A stretch of DNA of 7,786 nt from Pseudomonadota bacterium (lineage in GTDB: Bacteria > Pseudomonadota > Gammaproteobacteria > GCA-001735895): NCBI GenBank assembly GCA_022545625.1, contig JACZQS010000104.1, positions 1-7,786 of the forward strand, read 5' to 3'. A program made the translations under genes and the position numbers. Positions 6,277 to 7,786 of this stretch are shown piece after piece (positions within the stretch are counted from its first letter, which is position 1; the number at the start of each line of letters is the position of its first letter). The notes under the pieces are model-generated. The model was not told the DNA's origin. It saw only the letters and a list, made by a program, of their open reading frames with translations, and did not search any database.

Positions 6277-6516
6277 CTATTGCTGCCAGAAATACTTGCC
6301 TACTTCAACTGCGACCTGGTCGCGAGTCAGGCCAATATCTACAAGCATGCGATCGCTCAATTTTGACAGCTGCTGACGTTCCTGGGAACGTGCTTCCCAG
6401 ATTGCCAAAGTGTCCAGGACCTTGACCGATGCTGCTTCAATGCGCTGTACAATGCCGTACACGGCTGAACTGATGTCAATATCGTTAACGAAGTTAGGTA
6501 ATCTCAAAGTAGTCAT
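6277..6516 (-). CDS. DUF1127 domain small protein
   Basis: This 79-residue protein ends in a DUF1127 (YjiS-like) domain: Trp40 and Arg43, then RQQLSKLSDRMLVDIGLTRDQV (47-68) and EVGKYFW (71-77). Members are short, often basic proteins abundant in proteobacteria. In some alphaproteobacteria, small DUF1127 proteins affect RNA turnover and phosphate or carbon metabolism; for this subtype the function is unknown. The N-terminal 35 residues are not conserved domain. The ATG at 6514-6516 is supported by a strong AGGAGA (6524-6529) with 7-nt spacing. A longer frame upstream exists but lacks these signals and would read through the promoter region. The gene stands alone, with its own promoter-like region upstream and facing yadH downstream. 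Confidence 0.85.
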   Translation of the reverse strand: MTTLRLPNFVNDIDISSAVYGIVQRIEAASVKVLDTLAIWEARSQERQQLSKLSDRMLVDIGLTRDQVAVEVGKYFWQQ

Positions 6517-6583
6517 TATGGTTTCTCCTGATAAATGCTGCCAGGGGGACGAGACCGGGCGGCTGTGTTTGTTTACGCCGCTA

Positions 6584-6612
6584 ATTATAGCTACTAACTG
6601 TTTTAGAAACAG
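6584..6612 (-). promoter_or_regulatory. Candidate promoter of the DUF1127 gene with overlapping palindrome
   Basis: On the minus strand a perfect TATAAT (6584-6589) lies 68 bp before the ATG. At 17-bp spacing the -35 position reads CTGTTT (6607-6612), a weak match. That hexamer is one arm of a perfect inverted repeat, CTGTTT-3 nt-AAACAG (6598-6612), which would make a good operator because it covers the -35 and spacer. It is one base too short for the gammaproteobacterial LexA box (CTGT-N8-ACAG). Confidence 0.5.
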
Positions 6613-6635
6613 ATACAGAGTAATTGAAATATATA

Positions 6636-6666
6636 CATAACAGTTAACCATAACAGGTAATCTGTT
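6636..6666. repeat. CATAACAG direct repeat and AACAG/CTGTT palindrome upstream of the DUF1127 gene
   Basis: CATAACAG occurs at 6636-6643 and again at 6649-6656, 13 bp apart. The second copy also forms a perfect inverted repeat, AACAG-5 nt-CTGTT (6652-6666). With the palindrome at 6598-6612 this makes five AACAG/CTGTT half-sites in about 70 bp. Such clustering suggests binding sites for one regulator upstream of the DUF1127 promoter. Confidence 0.4.
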
Positions 6667-6675
6667 CGATTTTTT

Positions 6676-6691
6676 TGTGACGCGCTTCACA
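6676..6691. promoter_or_regulatory. CRP-type binding palindrome
   Basis: TGTGA-6 nt-TCACA is a perfect match to the core consensus of the cAMP receptor protein (CRP/Vfr) family. It is flanked by a T run on the left. Its centre lies about 106 bp upstream of the start predicted for the DUF1127 gene from the -10 at 6584-6589, farther than a simple class I or II site, so it may act through another promoter. Read as a minus-strand hairpin it is followed by A residues, so it is not an intrinsic terminator. Confidence 0.4.
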
Positions 6692-6912
6692 TGATATTTA
6701 TTCAGACAGAATAGAAAATCAGGGTGGGTTAAATCGTTGGTTTATGCCTTTTTATATGTGTATGATTTATAAGGCTAAAATTTAAAATATCTGCAGGCAT
6801 GCAGGTATCTGAATTTTTTCCCTTGTGCGTCTGCATCGGGCCGACCGGAGCAGGGGAAAATAGTTAAATTTTACTCTGCTGAGGCTTTCAATATTAAATG
6901 AAGAATGACTAA
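6692..6912. other. AT-rich non-coding stretch downstream of the quinone oxidoreductase gene
   Basis: Together with the regulatory sites to its left this completes a 396-bp spacer (6517-6912) without a convincing gene on either strand. Apart from the hairpin at 6787-6808 it holds a weak stem GCCTT (6746-6750) with AAGGC (6771-6775), and a long imperfect pairing of the TTTTCCC near 6816-6823 with the GGGAAAA near 6854-6860. No RNA family was recognised. A small RNA is possible but not shown. Confidence 0.4.
6787..6808. terminator. Hairpin with T-rich flanks on both strands
   Basis: ATATCTGCA (6787-6795) pairs with TGCAGGTAT (6800-6808) around a GGCA loop, with one G-T wobble on the plus strand (a C/A mismatch on the minus strand). 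On the plus strand six Ts follow at 6814-6819. On the minus strand the stem runs straight into a T-rich stretch (TTTAAATTTTA). It could end the minus-strand quinone oxidoreductase transcript about 105 nt after its stop, or end an unannotated plus-strand transcript. Confidence 0.4.
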
Positions 6913-7786
6913 TTAAATGACAAGTACAGTTGAACCCGTCGTGCTTCGAGCCTCAAGATTGCGGTGCGCTTCAGCACAATCGGCCAGGTCGAAAGTCTGA
7001 TTAACATGTATTTTGACCTTATTATTTTCGACCACCTCAATCAGTCGCTTGCTGCCCTGTTCCAGTAATGCCCGGGTCGCGACATGTGTAGCCAAAGTGG
7101 GGCGGGTAACATAAAGCGATCCCTTCGGCCCCAGAATTCCCGGGTTAAATGGTTCTACCGGGCCACTCGCATTGCCATAGGTCGCAAGCACGCCAAACGG
7201 TCGCAATGAATCCAGAGACGCTTCAAAGGTAGCTTTTCCAATGGAATCGTAGGCTGCTGCTACACCCTCACCGTCGGTAATTTCGCGCACGCGAGCAGGG
7301 ATGTCTTCGTCACGATACAGGATCGTGTGGTCGCAACCATTCGCCTTCGCAAGCTCGGCTTTATCCTCTGAGCCAACACATCCTATTACCGTCGCGCCTA
7401 ATAGACTGGCCCACTGGCACAATATCAATCCTACCCCGCCTGCTGCTGCATATACCAGGATAGAGTCACCGCTACGCACCGGGTAGGTGCGAAACAAAAG
7501 ATAATGCGCGGTCAGACCCTTTAACATCATCGCCGCTGCGGTTTGATCGCTAATACCCTGAGGAATTTTCACCAGCTGGTCGGCATCGATCAGACGAGCC
7601 TCGGCATAGGCTCCAATTTGCATCGCATAGGCAACGCGATCTCCATTAGACACTGAGCTGACTCCATCACCCACGGATTCGACGGTTCCAACCCCTTCCA
7701 TACCGAGAGTGGCCGGGAAGCCGCCAACAGGATAGAGTCCGCTTCGACCGTAAACATCGATGTAGTTTAATCCACAGGTTGATTGG
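6913..7786 (-). CDS. qor: NADPH:quinone oxidoreductase, QorA type (partial, N-terminus outside window)
   Basis: This is a medium-chain dehydrogenase/reductase without zinc ligands that reduces quinones with NADPH. The frame stays open to the right edge: the residues before the internal Met at 7701 read GLNYIDVYGRSGLYP and match the N-terminal domain of Qor, so 7701 is not a start. About 290 residues are visible; E. coli Qor has 327, so roughly the first 37 are missing. Numbering from the first visible full codon (7785), the marks are the nucleotide-binding AAAGGVG (113-119), LKGLTAHYLL just before the Rossmann core, YDSIG (179-183), YGNASG (203-208) and the QOR-specific KGSLYVTRP (221-229). 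The C-terminal STTGSTVLVI is the normal family ending. Its stop lies at 6913-6915, followed by a long AT-rich spacer. A close relative such as a crotonyl-CoA reductase-like enzyme is possible, but the Qor match is good throughout. Confidence 0.9.
   Translation of the reverse strand, partial: QSTCGLNYIDVYGRSGLYPVGGFPATLGMEGVGTVESVGDGVSSVSNGDRVAYAMQIGAYAEARLIDADQLVKIPQGISDQTAAAMMLKGLTAHYLLFRTYPVRSGDSILVYAAAGGVGLILCQWASLLGATVIGCVGSEDKAELAKANGCDHTILYRDEDIPARVREITDGEGVAAAYDSIGKATFEASLDSLRPFGVLATYGNASGPVEPFNPGILGPKGSLYVTRPTLATHVATRALLEQGSKRLIEVVENNKVKIHVNQTFDLADCAEAHRNLEARSTTGSTVLVI

Noticed and set aside
6598..6612. LexA (SOS) box upstream of the DUF1127 gene
   Set aside because: The palindrome is CTGT-N7-ACAG, one base shorter than the gammaproteobacterial LexA consensus, and its centre lacks the usual alternating AT pattern.
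6277..6690. 137-residue version of the DUF1127 protein
   Set aside because: The extra N-terminus would read through the TATAAT and palindromes, has no family match, and the internal ATG at 6516 has a strong ribosome binding site.
6913..7701. 262-residue quinone oxidoreductase starting at 7701
   Set aside because: Conserved Qor sequence continues upstream in frame to the window edge, so the gene is simply cut by the window.

Overview
The window looks like chromosomal DNA from a gammaproteobacterium, probably free-living. The evidence is an Ffh M domain of proteobacterial type, a YadG/YadH-like ABC exporter of the same sizes as the E. coli pair, DUF2789 and DUF1127 small proteins common in this class, and GC content near 50%. 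No 16S rRNA or other decisive marker is present, so the taxonomy is inferred. Both ends are open: the first and last genes run off the window. I saw no rRNA, tRNA, transposase, CRISPR array or phage gene.

Left part (1-3170). The window opens inside a reading frame that is two genes in one. A short piece matching the C-terminal region of glycolate oxidase subunit GlcD runs in frame into the C-terminal M domain of the signal recognition particle protein Ffh. The join falls in a stretch that both families can encode and coincides with a drop in GC. It is either an assembly misjoin or a real recombination scar. Facing it on the minus strand is a two-gene unit: a CDP-alcohol phosphatidyltransferase (membrane lipid synthesis) and an amidase-signature hydrolase 56 bp downstream. 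Divergent from that unit is a small DUF2789 gene broken by a one-base frameshift.

Middle part (3170-6170). An atypical short-chain dehydrogenase/reductase lacking the usual catalytic Tyr and Ser converges, with a 4-bp stop-codon overlap, on a hotdog-fold thioesterase resembling betainyl-CoA thioesterases of carnitine catabolism. Next comes a translationally coupled ATPase/permease pair (ATGA overlap) of the YadGH type, which forms a complete ABC-2 exporter.

Right part (6170-7786). Two hairpins separate the exporter from a minus-strand DUF1127 protein. The roughly 400-bp region upstream of that gene is the richest regulatory stretch in the window. It has a perfect TATAAT, a cluster of AACAG/CTGTT half-sites, a perfect CRP-type palindrome and a hairpin with T-rich flanks. 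The window ends inside a zinc-independent quinone oxidoreductase (QorA type) whose N-terminus lies outside.

The genes are mostly unrelated housekeeping and accessory metabolism. I do not see a clear new multi-gene system. The observations most worth checking are the GlcD-Ffh chimera, the frameshifted DUF2789 gene, the SDR with non-canonical catalytic residues and the regulatory region of the DUF1127 gene.
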